Shown here piece by piece: positions 30,694-38,762 of a DNA stretch of 64,000 nucleotides. The notes under the pieces were generated by a model that had not been told where the DNA came from, searched no databases, and worked only from the letters and a program-made list of their open reading frames with translations. A program made the position numbers and the translations under genes. Source of the stretch: Bradyrhizobium paxllaeri (GTDB taxonomy: Bacteria > Pseudomonadota > Alphaproteobacteria > Rhizobiales > Xanthobacteraceae); NCBI RefSeq assembly GCF_001693515.2, contig NZ_CP042968.1, positions 6,758,001-6,822,000 on the forward strand. The letters are read 5' to 3'. Each line of letters begins with the position of its first letter. Within the stretch, counting starts at the first letter, position 1.

Positions 30694-31376
30694 ACGCGAA
30701 ATGGAATGTCGGCGCTGTCCTGCTCGACATGGACGGCACGCTGCTCGACACCGAGAAAGTCTATTTCGAGAGCCTCGTCGCAGCGCTCACGGCCGGCGGC
30801 TTCGCCGATGACGCGGTCACGCTGTGCCACGCCATGGTCGGCCTTCCCGGCCCGGCCTGCGAGGCCATGCTGCTCGATCGCTACGGCGCGGACTTTCCGC
30901 TCGCCGATATCAACCGCGCCTTCCTCGTCAACCGCGACCGGTTGATGGAAGCCGGCCTGCCGCTTAAATCCGGCACGCTGGAACTGCTCGACGCGCTTGC
31001 CGCCGCCGATTGCCCGATGGCGATCGTGACCTCGTCGTCGCGGCGCTCCGCCGAACGCAACTTGTCGCTCGGCGGCATCCGCGCGCGCTTCGACACCGTG
31101 CTGACGCTCGACGATGTCGCGCACGGCAAGCCGAGTCCGGATTTGTATCTCCTCGCTGCGGCACGTCTGGGCCTCGCACCGCAAGCTTGCATCGCCGTGG
31201 AAGATTCCAATCACGGCGTCGCTGCCTCCCACGCCGCCGGCGCGATTACCATCATGGTGCCGGACATGGCGGCGCCGACGGAAGAGACCCGCGCGAAATG
31301 CGCGGCCGTGCTGCCGGATCTGAATGCGGTGCTGGCAATGCTGCGCGAGCGCGGTGAATTTGGACGACGCTTGTAG
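30690..31376 (+). CDS. HAD superfamily hydrolase (beta-phosphoglucomutase/phosphatase-like)
   Basis: 228-aa cytosolic HAD. Motif I: LLDMDGTLLDT. Motif II: VTSSSRRSAE with Thr/Ser. Motif III and IV: HGKPSPDLYLLAA and AVEDSNHGV. The cap is C1-type. Likely a phosphatase for a small phosphometabolite; substrate unknown. It overlaps the CWC gene by 4 bp. Its stop codon TAG lies inside the first bases of palindromic repeat C1, so the repeat borders or terminates the reading frame. Confidence 0.9.
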   Translation: MNAKWNVGAVLLDMDGTLLDTEKVYFESLVAALTAGGFADDAVTLCHAMVGLPGPACEAMLLDRYGADFPLADINRAFLVNRDRLMEAGLPLKSGTLELLDALAAADCPMAIVTSSSRRSAERNLSLGGIRARFDTVLTLDDVAHGKPSPDLYLLAAARLGLAPQACIAVEDSNHGVAASHAAGAITIMVPDMAAPTEETRAKCAAVLPDLNAVLAMLRERGEFGRRL

Positions 31377-31455
31377 GGTGGGCAAAGCGAAGCGTGCCCA
31401 CCATTATCACCGCGCTCGTGATGATGGTGGGCACGCTGCGCTTTGCCCACCCTAC
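31373..31455. repeat. Palindromic repeat family C, copy 1
   Basis: The arm GTAGGGTGGGCAAAGCGAAG is inverted at the far end as a ...CTTTGCCCACCCTAC arm, with an inner GTGCCCACCAT/ATGGTGGGCAC pair. It forms a long hairpin between convergent genes, and may act as a two-way terminator. Confidence 0.85.
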
Positions 31456-31460
31456 GAAAC

Positions 31461-31880
31461 TTATTCCGCCGGTCCCGCAAATAGCAGCAGATTGCCGTCC
31501 GGATCCTTCACGGTGAAATTGCGAGCGCCCCAGGGTTCGCGCCGCAACGTCTGGAGGAACGTTACGCCCGCCGACTGAAACGCAAGAAAGAGGTTCTTGA
31601 TCTCCTCCGCACCCGCGACCGTGAGCGACGCAGCAAGCAACTGCTCGCGATCGCGCAGCTCCGGATCGATCAGCGGGGCGGCGACGCAGCGCAGGTTGAT
31701 CCGCGCGCCGTCGCGCGCGACCTGCGCATAGAATGGCGGCTCGCCATAGGTGAAGGCGACGCTGAAGCCGAGCTTGCCGGTGAAGAAATCGCAGGACGCC
31801 TTGATATCGGCGACGAAGAGCTGAGGCTCGGCGGCCGTGATGAAGGCTGCGGTGGAAGTCGTGTCTGCATGGTCAGGCAT
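31461..31880 (-). CDS. VOC (glyoxalase/bleomycin-resistance-like) family protein
   Basis: 139-aa vicinal-oxygen-chelate fold protein. LFVADIKASCDFFTGKLGFSV opens the first half, and NFTVKDPDGNLLLFAGPAE is the classic ending. No clear full set of metal ligands is evident, so enzymatic identity is uncertain. GGGGATCGACC precedes the ATG at 31880. It lies downstream of the TetR gene on the same strand, with 25 bp between them, so it may be in one transcript with the regulator. Confidence 0.85.
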   Translation of the reverse strand: MPDHADTTSTAAFITAAEPQLFVADIKASCDFFTGKLGFSVAFTYGEPPFYAQVARDGARINLRCVAAPLIDPELRDREQLLAASLTVAGAEEIKNLFLAFQSAGVTFLQTLRREPWGARNFTVKDPDGNLLLFAGPAE

Positions 31881-31905
31881 GGTCGATCCCCCGTCTCGTG
31901 ACATG

Positions 31906-32499
31906 TTAGCGCCGGCTGCGCCGCCGCGCCATTGCCGCTGCCGTCAGGGAAGCCGCCGCCTCGCCCGCGGTTTCCATGTAGCTGGGATCGCGATGCAAGA
32001 GGACGACAGCGAACGAGCCATCGAGCAGCAGCAGGATTTGCCGCGCCAGCAGCAAGGGCTCGGCAATGCCTTCCGCCTCGAAGGTCGCGTGCAGCCAGCC
32101 CTCGAACTTCTTCTTGTGCGCGGCGCCAATCCTGATCGCGGGATGGCCGGGCATGTTGGCAAGCTCGGCGGAGGTACGCAGGAAGCCGCATCCCTTCCAC
32201 TTCGGATGCCGCGCCGAGCGCGCAAGGTTGCGAAAGATCGCTTCGACCTTGGCGGGCAGGCCGCCGCGGGCTTCCGAAAACCACTGCCGGAACAGCGCCA
32301 GATTGGGCTGATCGCGGCCGGCGAGATAGGCTGCGACGAGATCGTCCTTGCTTTTGAAATGATAGTACAGCGTGCGCTTGGTGACGCCGGCCTTTTCGGC
32401 CACGGCGTCGACGCTGACGCCGCGGATGCCGTCATTATAGAACAGCGCGTTCGCCGCCGAGACGATGCGGTCGCGGGTCGGGACTGCGGATCGTGCCAT
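31906..32499 (-). CDS. TetR/AcrR family transcriptional regulator
   Basis: 197-aa repressor. The N-terminal HTH is RDRIVSAANALFYNDGIRGV, then AEKAGVTKRTLYYHFKSKDDL, standard for TetR. The C-terminal part (helical; HPKWKGCGFLRTSAELA) binds an unknown ligand. The ATG at 32499 is taken because MARSAVPTRDRI is the usual start; the longer frame from 32532 reads through the intergenic palindrome. It is divergent from the enoyl-CoA hydratase gene, and a palindromic operator-like site lies between the genes, so it probably represses both directions. Confidence 0.9.
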   Translation of the reverse strand: MARSAVPTRDRIVSAANALFYNDGIRGVSVDAVAEKAGVTKRTLYYHFKSKDDLVAAYLAGRDQPNLALFRQWFSEARGGLPAKVEAIFRNLARSARHPKWKGCGFLRTSAELANMPGHPAIRIGAAHKKKFEGWLHATFEAEGIAEPLLLARQILLLLDGSFAVVLLHRDPSYMETAGEAAASLTAAAMARRRSRR

Positions 32500-32507
32500 G
32501 CCGGCTA

Positions 32508-32531
32508 TGTATACTAACCAGTGAATATACA
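32508..32531. promoter_or_regulatory. Palindromic operator-like site between tetR and echA-like gene
   Basis: TGTATA (32508-32513) and TATACA (32526-32531) flank a 12-bp centre. Nine of 12 half-site positions match in the inverted alignment. It sits just upstream of the TetR-type gene, as expected for an autoregulatory operator. Confidence 0.65.
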
Positions 32532-32588
32532 CAATCCGGATGGTCTTCTAGGGTCACCGCAACACACCATCTCTTCCGGAGACTCAAA

Positions 32589-33380
32589 ATGCCCGATCCC
32601 ATCCTGCTCGAAATCGACGACGGCGTCGCGCTGGTCACGCTGAACCGGCCGGACAAGCTCAACGCATTGAACTATGCATTGATCGACCGCCTGATGACGG
32701 CGCTGGACGCAATCGAGACCGACGCCAACGTGCGCACGGTGATCCTGACCGGTGCGGGTGAACGCGCCTTTTCCGCCGGCGCGGATATTCACGAATTCTC
32801 CAACAGCGTTCGCCGAGGCCCAAACGCTGCCGTGCAAAGCTTCGTCCGGCGCGGCCAGGCCATGACCGCGCGGCTCGAAGCGTTCAGGAAACCGGTGATC
32901 GCTGCCGTCAACGGGCTGGCGTTCGGTGGCGGTTGCGAGATCACCGAAGCCGTGCATCTCGCCGTCGCCAGCGAAGCGGCAAGTTTCGCCAAGCCGGAAA
33001 TCAATCTCGGCATGCCGCCGACCTTTGGCGGCACGCAGCGTCTGCCGCGGCTTGCCGGGCGCAAGCGCGCACTGGAATTATTGCTGACGGGCGATCCCTT
33101 CTCGCCGCAGCGGGCGCTCGAGATCGGCCTCGTCAACAGGATCGTGCCGCATGATGAATTGCTGCCCGCGGCACGCGAGCTCGCAAGCCGTATCATCAGG
33201 CACTCGCCGCTCGCCGTCGGCGGCATCATCACCGCGGTCACGCGCGGATTGAACATGGGCATCGCCGAGGGGCTGCAGGTCGAAAGCGAGCAGTTCGCCG
33301 CGCTGGTACCGAGCCACGATCTCGGCGAAGGCATCGCCGCTTGGATCGCGCGCCGATCGCCAAACTATGCCGGCCGCTGA
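32589..33380 (+). CDS. Enoyl-CoA hydratase/isomerase family protein
   Basis: 263-aa crotonase-fold enzyme. The oxyanion-hole regions are RAFSAGADIHEF and NGLAFGGGCEITEA. Catalytic acidic candidates occur around PEINLGMPPTFGGTQRLPR. The start MPDPILLEIDDGVALVTLNR matches the family; a longer frame from 32493 would cross the operator-like site. Likely hydrates trans-2-enoyl-CoA in beta-oxidation or a related pathway. Divergent from the TetR gene and probably regulated by it. Confidence 0.93.
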   Translation: MPDPILLEIDDGVALVTLNRPDKLNALNYALIDRLMTALDAIETDANVRTVILTGAGERAFSAGADIHEFSNSVRRGPNAAVQSFVRRGQAMTARLEAFRKPVIAAVNGLAFGGGCEITEAVHLAVASEAASFAKPEINLGMPPTFGGTQRLPRLAGRKRALELLLTGDPFSPQRALEIGLVNRIVPHDELLPAARELASRIIRHSPLAVGGIITAVTRGLNMGIAEGLQVESEQFAALVPSHDLGEGIAAWIARRSPNYAGR

Positions 33381-33472
33381 GCCGCGGCAGGAACATCATT
33401 GCGATTGCGGGAGCCTTGGCGTCACGCAATCGCAGGAGTTCCTCAGACGATGGTAGGCGCCAAACGCCTAGT

Positions 33473-35017
33473 TTAGACCGTCGAAATGCCGTCGATCGGG
33501 CTGATGTCGCCGACGAACCGCAGCAGGTCGGCCATCGTGAACTCGCCGGGAGTCTTGGACGGCAGCGTCGGCTTCCAGTTCTTGCCCTTCAGCCAGAGAT
33601 ACGACTGATGGTCGCCGTTGACGAGGCCGACGAACACTTCCGCCACGATCGTCGCGCCGACCGGTCCGAGCCTTTCGCCGCCGCCGCGCTGCTGCGCCTC
33701 CTTGAGGATGTAGTACCAGAGCGGTGTGTGCTCGTGCAGGCCGTGCTTCTTCGCGACAGCGCCGTCCGGGCCCTTTGCGATCTCGGCGGGGGTGAGCGGA
33801 TGCTTGATCTTCATCGCCCTGGCGACATCCTGTCCCGACGGCAGTCCGAGCATGACGCCGCGTTTGAGGTTGCGGAACGGCAGGCTGCCACCGCCGCCCG
33901 GCAGATCGTGCAGCTTGGGTATCAGGAACGGGTCGATCTTCCGCGAGGGATTGAGCCGCACATCGGGAGGATTGGCCGCCAGCACTTCATGATAGCGACG
34001 CCAGTCGATGATCCAGTTGCTGGAGAGCACAGGTATAGGCAGCGGCGGCTGCACCGGATCGGGCGCGAGATCGCCGATGATTCCGCCCGACAGGCCGGTG
34101 AACCTGAACAGCAGATCGAGCGAGGCTGGGGCGACGCCGCCCGGCGTGAACTTGCGATTGTGGCTATAGATCTCGCGCACCATGCTGTGGCCGAACCGGT
34201 ACGCCGCCGCGGAGAACTCGATCGGCATGTAGGGCCACTTCCTGAAGCGGTAGAAGCGGCGCCCCTGATCGAGGATCTTGGCGACGATTCCCTTCTCGGT
34301 GATGCGCTCCACGAAATCATGCAGCACCATCCACTGGTAATGCCAGGTCACCGTCTGGCGCGCCTGGGCGAACAGCTCGTCGGCCGGCACCCCGGACGCA
34401 GCAAGATGGTCGCACACCTTGTTGTGAAACTTCAGCATCGCCAGGTGCGTCTGCGCAACCACGAGATTTTCGTCATTGCGATGGTCGCCGATCAACGCAA
34501 AGCCTTCGGGGTTGCGCGGCAGGTCGTTGCGCGGCGTGATGGCTATATCGTCAACGCTGATGGTCTTGCCGAGCAACAGCTTCGGTCCCGGATTCTTGCC
34601 GTTGGCCTCGCCGGGATTGCGCGCGTAAAGCTGCCGGCTGCCGTCCGGACCAAGACCATAGACGCTGTCGAGATCGAGCGCCGGCGTGCGGAAGTTCTCG
34701 GTCGCCAGCGGATCGGCCATCTTGTCGCCGAGCGAGGTGAGATCGAGCGTGATGTCGTGATCGACAAACTGGCCGAGATAGGTGAACCCGGCCGGCACCT
34801 TGGTGTTGTTGCCGGCGGTGTCACCCGGATTGGCGTCCTTCATCGCGTCGGCAAGCTCCTTCAGCGGAGCATCGTCGACCGCGAGCGGTTCGAGATTCGG
34901 AAACATCCGCCCGAACATGCCGGGATCGTCATGCCCGGAAAGTGAATCAAGAAACTGCCGGGTCGGGTGGCGGCCGGCCGTGCCATGGCCGGGCTGGACA
35001 TTCACTTGAGTTGCCAT
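33473..35017 (-). CDS. Animal-type haem peroxidase (peroxinectin-like)
   Basis: 514-aa protein of the animal haem peroxidase superfamily. The distal histidine motif is TYLGQFVDHDITLD (His87). The proximal histidine lies in AYRFGHSMVREIYSHN. Residues such as FALIGDHRNDEN and ARQTVTWHYQWMVLHDF match the helical core. No signal peptide is visible. The ATG at 35017 has GGAGGAAGTG in front. The reaction, whether halide oxidation, fatty-acid dioxygenation or general peroxidation, cannot be chosen from sequence alone. It stands about 190 bp downstream of a small hypothetical gene. Confidence 0.88.
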   Translation of the reverse strand: MATQVNVQPGHGTAGRHPTRQFLDSLSGHDDPGMFGRMFPNLEPLAVDDAPLKELADAMKDANPGDTAGNNTKVPAGFTYLGQFVDHDITLDLTSLGDKMADPLATENFRTPALDLDSVYGLGPDGSRQLYARNPGEANGKNPGPKLLLGKTISVDDIAITPRNDLPRNPEGFALIGDHRNDENLVVAQTHLAMLKFHNKVCDHLAASGVPADELFAQARQTVTWHYQWMVLHDFVERITEKGIVAKILDQGRRFYRFRKWPYMPIEFSAAAYRFGHSMVREIYSHNRKFTPGGVAPASLDLLFRFTGLSGGIIGDLAPDPVQPPLPIPVLSSNWIIDWRRYHEVLAANPPDVRLNPSRKIDPFLIPKLHDLPGGGGSLPFRNLKRGVMLGLPSGQDVARAMKIKHPLTPAEIAKGPDGAVAKKHGLHEHTPLWYYILKEAQQRGGGERLGPVGATIVAEVFVGLVNGDHQSYLWLKGKNWKPTLPSKTPGEFTMADLLRFVGDISPIDGISTV

Positions 35018-35204
35018 CACTTCCTCCAATCGCAAATGTTGAAAGAAGAGGGGTACCGGTGCGTCGCGCTGTCAGGTCAGTAAAGGTTCAGGTAAAATTC
35101 GAGCGATACCCCTCAAGAGGGTTCAGTCAGCAAAACCCAACTCCAGACTGTGACCAATCGGAGCGTGGTGCCAGCGGTTTATTTTTCGATTTGTGTGAGC
35201 AACT

Positions 35205-35483
35205 TCACTGACGTGGCGCGATGTCGAATTCCTTGCGCAACTCGGCTTCGGTATAGGAGCACACACCGCCATCGAGATCGCGCACCAGCCACTCTTCCAG
35301 ATACACGATCTGCGTCCCGCTTTGCCTTTCATGTCGAAGCTCGAGGTACCCGTCCTCGCTTCGCTGTAGCGAGCAAGTGGATTGCACCCAGCTCGGCCAT
35401 TCGTGCAGGGGCTGTCCGGTGAACTGCCAGGCGATCAACGCCACGTTGCTCGGGCGCGGCTTCAGCTTCAGTGTGGTGTCCAC
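35205..35483 (-). CDS. Small hypothetical protein, GTG start
   Basis: 92-aa protein starting MDTTLKLKPRPSNVALIAWQ and containing PLHEWPSWVQ and VYLEEWLVRDLDGGV. No known domain is recognised. The GTG at 35483 is chosen because GGAG lies six bases upstream; the ATG-initiated longer frame (35558) has no such site. It lies upstream of the peroxidase gene and on the same strand. Confidence 0.6.
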   Translation of the reverse strand: MDTTLKLKPRPSNVALIAWQFTGQPLHEWPSWVQSTCSLQRSEDGYLELRHERQSGTQIVYLEEWLVRDLDGGVCSYTEAELRKEFDIAPRQ

Positions 35484-35638
35484 AATCGTCTCCGAAACAA
35501 TGGTTCCTGCAGTTTGACAACGCCCGGGCCCGGCAAAAGTTGGGCGTTCATGGGGCAATTCTCGCCCCGTCGTCGATATTGCCTATGCGTCTTTGGGATG
35601 GATATCCGGTGAATCCCCGGTCTGTCGCGCCGGGATAA

Positions 35639-35667
35639 GGACATGCGGACCTGGGCTCCGCATGTCC
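35639..35667 (-). terminator. 11-bp perfect hairpin after the GST gene
   Basis: GGACATGCGGA (35639-35649) pairs with TCCGCATGTCC (35657-35667) around a 7-nt loop, 27 bp after the minus-strand stop at 35694. The T-tract is weak, so factor-independent termination is only likely. Confidence 0.55.
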
Positions 35668-35693
35668 AGGCGGCGTTCGCAGCGCAACCCTGC

Positions 35694-36401
35694 CTAGCGC
35701 ACCACCGCCGCGGTCTGGCCGAACAGGATCCTGCGCTCCTCCTCGGTGCGGTTCACCGGCTGGCCGAAATTCGGATTGACCTCTTTCGCCTTGGCGTAGG
35801 CGCGCTCGGTCGCGGGCCGCGCGCGGATGGTTTCCAGCCAGCGCTTCAGATGCGGAAAATCGTCGATGTTCTGGTCCTGGTTCTTGTACGGCACGACCCA
35901 GGGATAGCTCGCCATGTCAGCGATCGAATAATCGCCGGCGATGAATTCGCGGTCCGACAGGCGCTTGTTCAGCACGCCGTAGAGCCGGTTGGTCTCGTTC
36001 ACATAGCGGTCGATGGCGTATTTGATTTTTTCGACCGCATAATTTCTGAAGTGATGGTTCTGTCCGGCCATCGGCCCGAGCCCGCCCATTTGCCAGAACG
36101 TCCACTGGATCGCGTCATAGCGGCCGTAGAGATCGGCGGGCAAAAACTTTCCGGTCTTCTCGGCAAGATACAGCAGCATCGCGCCCGATTCGAAAATCGA
36201 GACCGGCTTGCCGCCGCCCTTCGGCGCGTGATCGACCATCGCTGGAATGCGGTTGTTCGGCGCGATCGCCAGAAACTCCGGCTTGAACTGCTCGCCCTTG
36301 CCGATGTTGACCGGAAAGATCTTGTACGGAAGCCCGGTCTCCTCGAGGAACATCGTGATCTTGTGGCCGTTCGGCGTGGTCCAATAATGAAGGTCGATCA
36401 T
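35694..36401 (-). CDS. Nu-class glutathione S-transferase (YghU/YfcG-like)
   Basis: 235-aa GST starting MIDLHYWTTPNGHKITMFLE, in which the TTPNG motif replaces the usual catalytic Ser/Tyr, as in Nu-class disulfide-bond oxidoreductases. Then come PNNRIPAMVDH and ESGAMLLYLAEKTGKFLP. Helical domain: GPMAGQNHHFRNYA and DRYVNETNRLYGVL, also distinctive for this class. The ATG at 36401 is preferred to 36452. Acts on glutathione or glutathionylspermidine-like disulfides in the cytosol. Confidence 0.92.
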   Translation of the reverse strand: MIDLHYWTTPNGHKITMFLEETGLPYKIFPVNIGKGEQFKPEFLAIAPNNRIPAMVDHAPKGGGKPVSIFESGAMLLYLAEKTGKFLPADLYGRYDAIQWTFWQMGGLGPMAGQNHHFRNYAVEKIKYAIDRYVNETNRLYGVLNKRLSDREFIAGDYSIADMASYPWVVPYKNQDQNIDDFPHLKRWLETIRARPATERAYAKAKEVNPNFGQPVNRTEEERRILFGQTAAVVR

Positions 36402-36604
36402 GCGGCGATCCCATTTCTGCTTGCTGCGCTTCACGCTTATCGCAAAGAACATGCGATTGCATGAAATTCATCGCAGAACGGCCATCGAGTCAATGGCCGG
36501 CGCCCGCGCCTCAAGGCGAGTTGATCTGCGATGGGAGCATGATGCAGAAGAGGAACTCCGCCTCGCCTCGCTTCAATCGCGGGACGAGGCGTCATGCGTC
36601 CGGC

Positions 36605-38320
36605 TCAGGCGTGCAGCCAGAATGCACTTTCGGCGAACTGATCGCCTTTCCACCAGTTGAGGGTGCCGGTGCCGCGGCGGAAATTCCTGGCGCCGGCCTG
36701 GCTTTGCAGCGGCCTGGTGACTTCGCCCGCAGCGTTACGCGCCGCACGGTGGTCATTGGTTTCCGGCACCACGGCGACGATATGGCCCGACTTGCCGTCC
36801 TGCTTCCGGCGCGCCACGATCAGCCCGACCGCGCCGATGTTCGCCTCCTGCTGCAGCTTGGTCAGCGTGCTGGTCTGACGCCAGCCGAAGCGCGGCCCGA
36901 AGTCGCGCAGCCAGCGGAACAGCGCATTGGCGCGCATCTCCATGATGGTGTTGTCGATCAGCGGCTCGACCTTTTCACCCCGCGCCAGGCGCTCGATGGC
37001 GCCGGGCGTCCACCACACCCGCGGCAGGTACACGCCGGCCAGGATACAGTAGTCGTGCGCGTAGATGTTGCAGAAGGTCAGGCCGTTGCGCGGCTTGTAG
37101 CGCCTGTGCGCCGCCTTGTCGGAAGCGAGATAGTCGATAATTGCGTTGAGGCTGCTCCGCAGTTCCTCGGGAGTTAGGCCCTTGCGGGTCGGCATGTCGG
37201 ACTCGTTGAGCGAATGGGCGCCCGCGATCTCCGTCCGCCTGGTGACCAGGCCGCGCCGGCGCGGCATGATGACTTCGACGATGCCGCTCGTCGGCGCGTC
37301 CATCATCAACGCCACCGCCGGGATTTCGGTCACGTCGGCCGGCGCCGGAACAAGGAAATCTGCGGAGGCGAAGCCGCGGATATGTGCGCCGACCAGGCTG
37401 GTTTCGATTTCCATGAACTTCTTCACCGGGGTGCCCGTAACGGCGCGCACCGGATGACCGTCCGGCAGTTGCGCGATCACGTTCCTGGTCGCCGGCGAGC
37501 TGACCTTTGGCTCGCTGCGCACGCGTAATGGGGTGAGCTCTGTCTTGACCACGAGAAGCGGCCCGGTGGCCTCGACCGGCGTCGGCGGCGGCACGATGGC
37601 GCCATTAGGCGGTGGTGGCGGCAACACCGACGAGCCGCCCGGCACCGGCACGGTGTGCGCCATACGGATGAAGTCGAAAATGTGCTCGCCATAGAATTTA
37701 TGGCCGTCGAAATGGCCCTGCTTCAGGCCCTTGCTCGGAATGAAGTTGCCGGTGTTGTAGGCGATCGCGACCGCCGTCAGTTGCATGTCCGACAGCGATG
37801 GCTTGTTGAGCAGGCCGATCTTCTTCGCCTTGTCGGTCAGTTCGCCGATGCACTTGCCAAGCGTTTCGCTGAACTTCTCGTAGCGCTTCTCGAGAAAGTA
37901 GTCCGGATCTTCCTTGAAGAATTGCAGATCGAGCTGGAACATGCCGAAGCCGCGGCAGAACTTGCTTGGGTTCGACACCGGGAATCCCGGAATGTGTTGT
38001 CCCATCTCCACCAGCGCCTGGCGGGCGATGGCGAACATCCTGTCGCCTCTCGGGACCGACAGCAGGTGGGCCTCGTTCCTCGGGAATGCCTTGCGGCCCT
38101 TGTTGGGCGGTTTGAAATCGATGGTGTCACCGACACATAGCGCGAGGATGCGGTCCAGCGTCAGTTGCGGCTTCTTGCGCAGGATCGGCCAGACGTCGCC
38201 CGTCTCCTGACAGGCCAGCGCGACCAACAGATCCAGCGTGAACGGCATACCCGCGATCGCACGTTCGACTTCAGCGTGAAAATTCTCCTTGAACCATTTT
38301 ATATCCGCAATGTTCGGCAT
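36605..38320 (-). CDS. Multi-domain protein: transglycosylase-like + SH3-like + Cys/His amidase-like
   Basis: 571 aa. Residues 1-220 resemble a lysozyme/SLT fold: ACQETG with Glu39, GFGMFQL at 124-130 (the GxGxxQ element) and AIAYNTG near 185-191. A proline-rich linker (about 228-252) leads to an SH3-like segment (257-325, LRVRSEP to GFASADFLVP). The C-terminal part (about 380-571) has Cys417 in TFCNIYAHDYC and His513 in SGHIVAVVPE, a pattern of CHAP/NlpC-like amidases. No signal peptide or membrane helix is seen, so the route to peptidoglycan is unclear. The ATG at 38320 has GGGGAG in front. Domain calls are inferred by eye. Confidence 0.7.
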   Translation of the reverse strand: MPNIADIKWFKENFHAEVERAIAGMPFTLDLLVALACQETGDVWPILRKKPQLTLDRILALCVGDTIDFKPPNKGRKAFPRNEAHLLSVPRGDRMFAIARQALVEMGQHIPGFPVSNPSKFCRGFGMFQLDLQFFKEDPDYFLEKRYEKFSETLGKCIGELTDKAKKIGLLNKPSLSDMQLTAVAIAYNTGNFIPSKGLKQGHFDGHKFYGEHIFDFIRMAHTVPVPGGSSVLPPPPPNGAIVPPPTPVEATGPLLVVKTELTPLRVRSEPKVSSPATRNVIAQLPDGHPVRAVTGTPVKKFMEIETSLVGAHIRGFASADFLVPAPADVTEIPAVALMMDAPTSGIVEVIMPRRRGLVTRRTEIAGAHSLNESDMPTRKGLTPEELRSSLNAIIDYLASDKAAHRRYKPRNGLTFCNIYAHDYCILAGVYLPRVWWTPGAIERLARGEKVEPLIDNTIMEMRANALFRWLRDFGPRFGWRQTSTLTKLQQEANIGAVGLIVARRKQDGKSGHIVAVVPETNDHRAARNAAGEVTRPLQSQAGARNFRRGTGTLNWWKGDQFAESAFWLHA

Positions 38321-38497
38321 GACAAACTCCCCTGCCTCGCGCCGGCGTAATATTTGGTCAGGTGCAATTACTGATCGCAAAGATCGCATCGGCTCCCGCA
38401 ACCTTACGATGTCAAAACGAATAGGCGATCGGAGGGCGGCCGAGTGTTGTCGCCGCCACATTCACGAAAACTTGTGTGACTGGAGGTACTCGTCCGA

Positions 38498-38734
38498 TCA
38501 GCGGCCGCGCTGGTTGTCGCGCAAAAACTGCTCCCCGCGCGCAGTGATCGCAATCCGCACGCCCTCGCCTGCCACCGGCTGGCGCACGACATAGCCGCGA
38601 TCGACGGCATCCTCCCAGATCGTCAGCCGCGGGCATGAGGTGCGCCAGGTTTCGATCACCTCGGAATAAAGCCTCGGCTCGCGCGCGATCCATTCGACGA
38701 GATCGAGCACCAGGGGATCCGTCGTCTCGCTCAT
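38498..38734 (-). CDS. Small winged-helix-like hypothetical protein (78 aa)
   Basis: MSETTDPLVLDLVEWIAREP starts a helical segment; LTIWEDAVDRGYVVRQPVAG and ITARGEQFLRDNQRGR look like the recognition helix and wing of a small winged-helix fold. No assigned function. It begins 28 bp after the stop of the TauE/SafE gene on the same strand, so they may be co-transcribed. Confidence 0.7.
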   Translation of the reverse strand: MSETTDPLVLDLVEWIAREPRLYSEVIETWRTSCPRLTIWEDAVDRGYVVRQPVAGEGVRIAITARGEQFLRDNQRGR

Positions 38735-38762
38735 CAGCGCCTCCGCGTCAGAAGCGGTGCAT

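Noticed and set aside
33341..34945. 534-codon plus-strand frame
   Set aside because: Antisense to the haem peroxidase gene, and it starts inside the enoyl-CoA hydratase gene.
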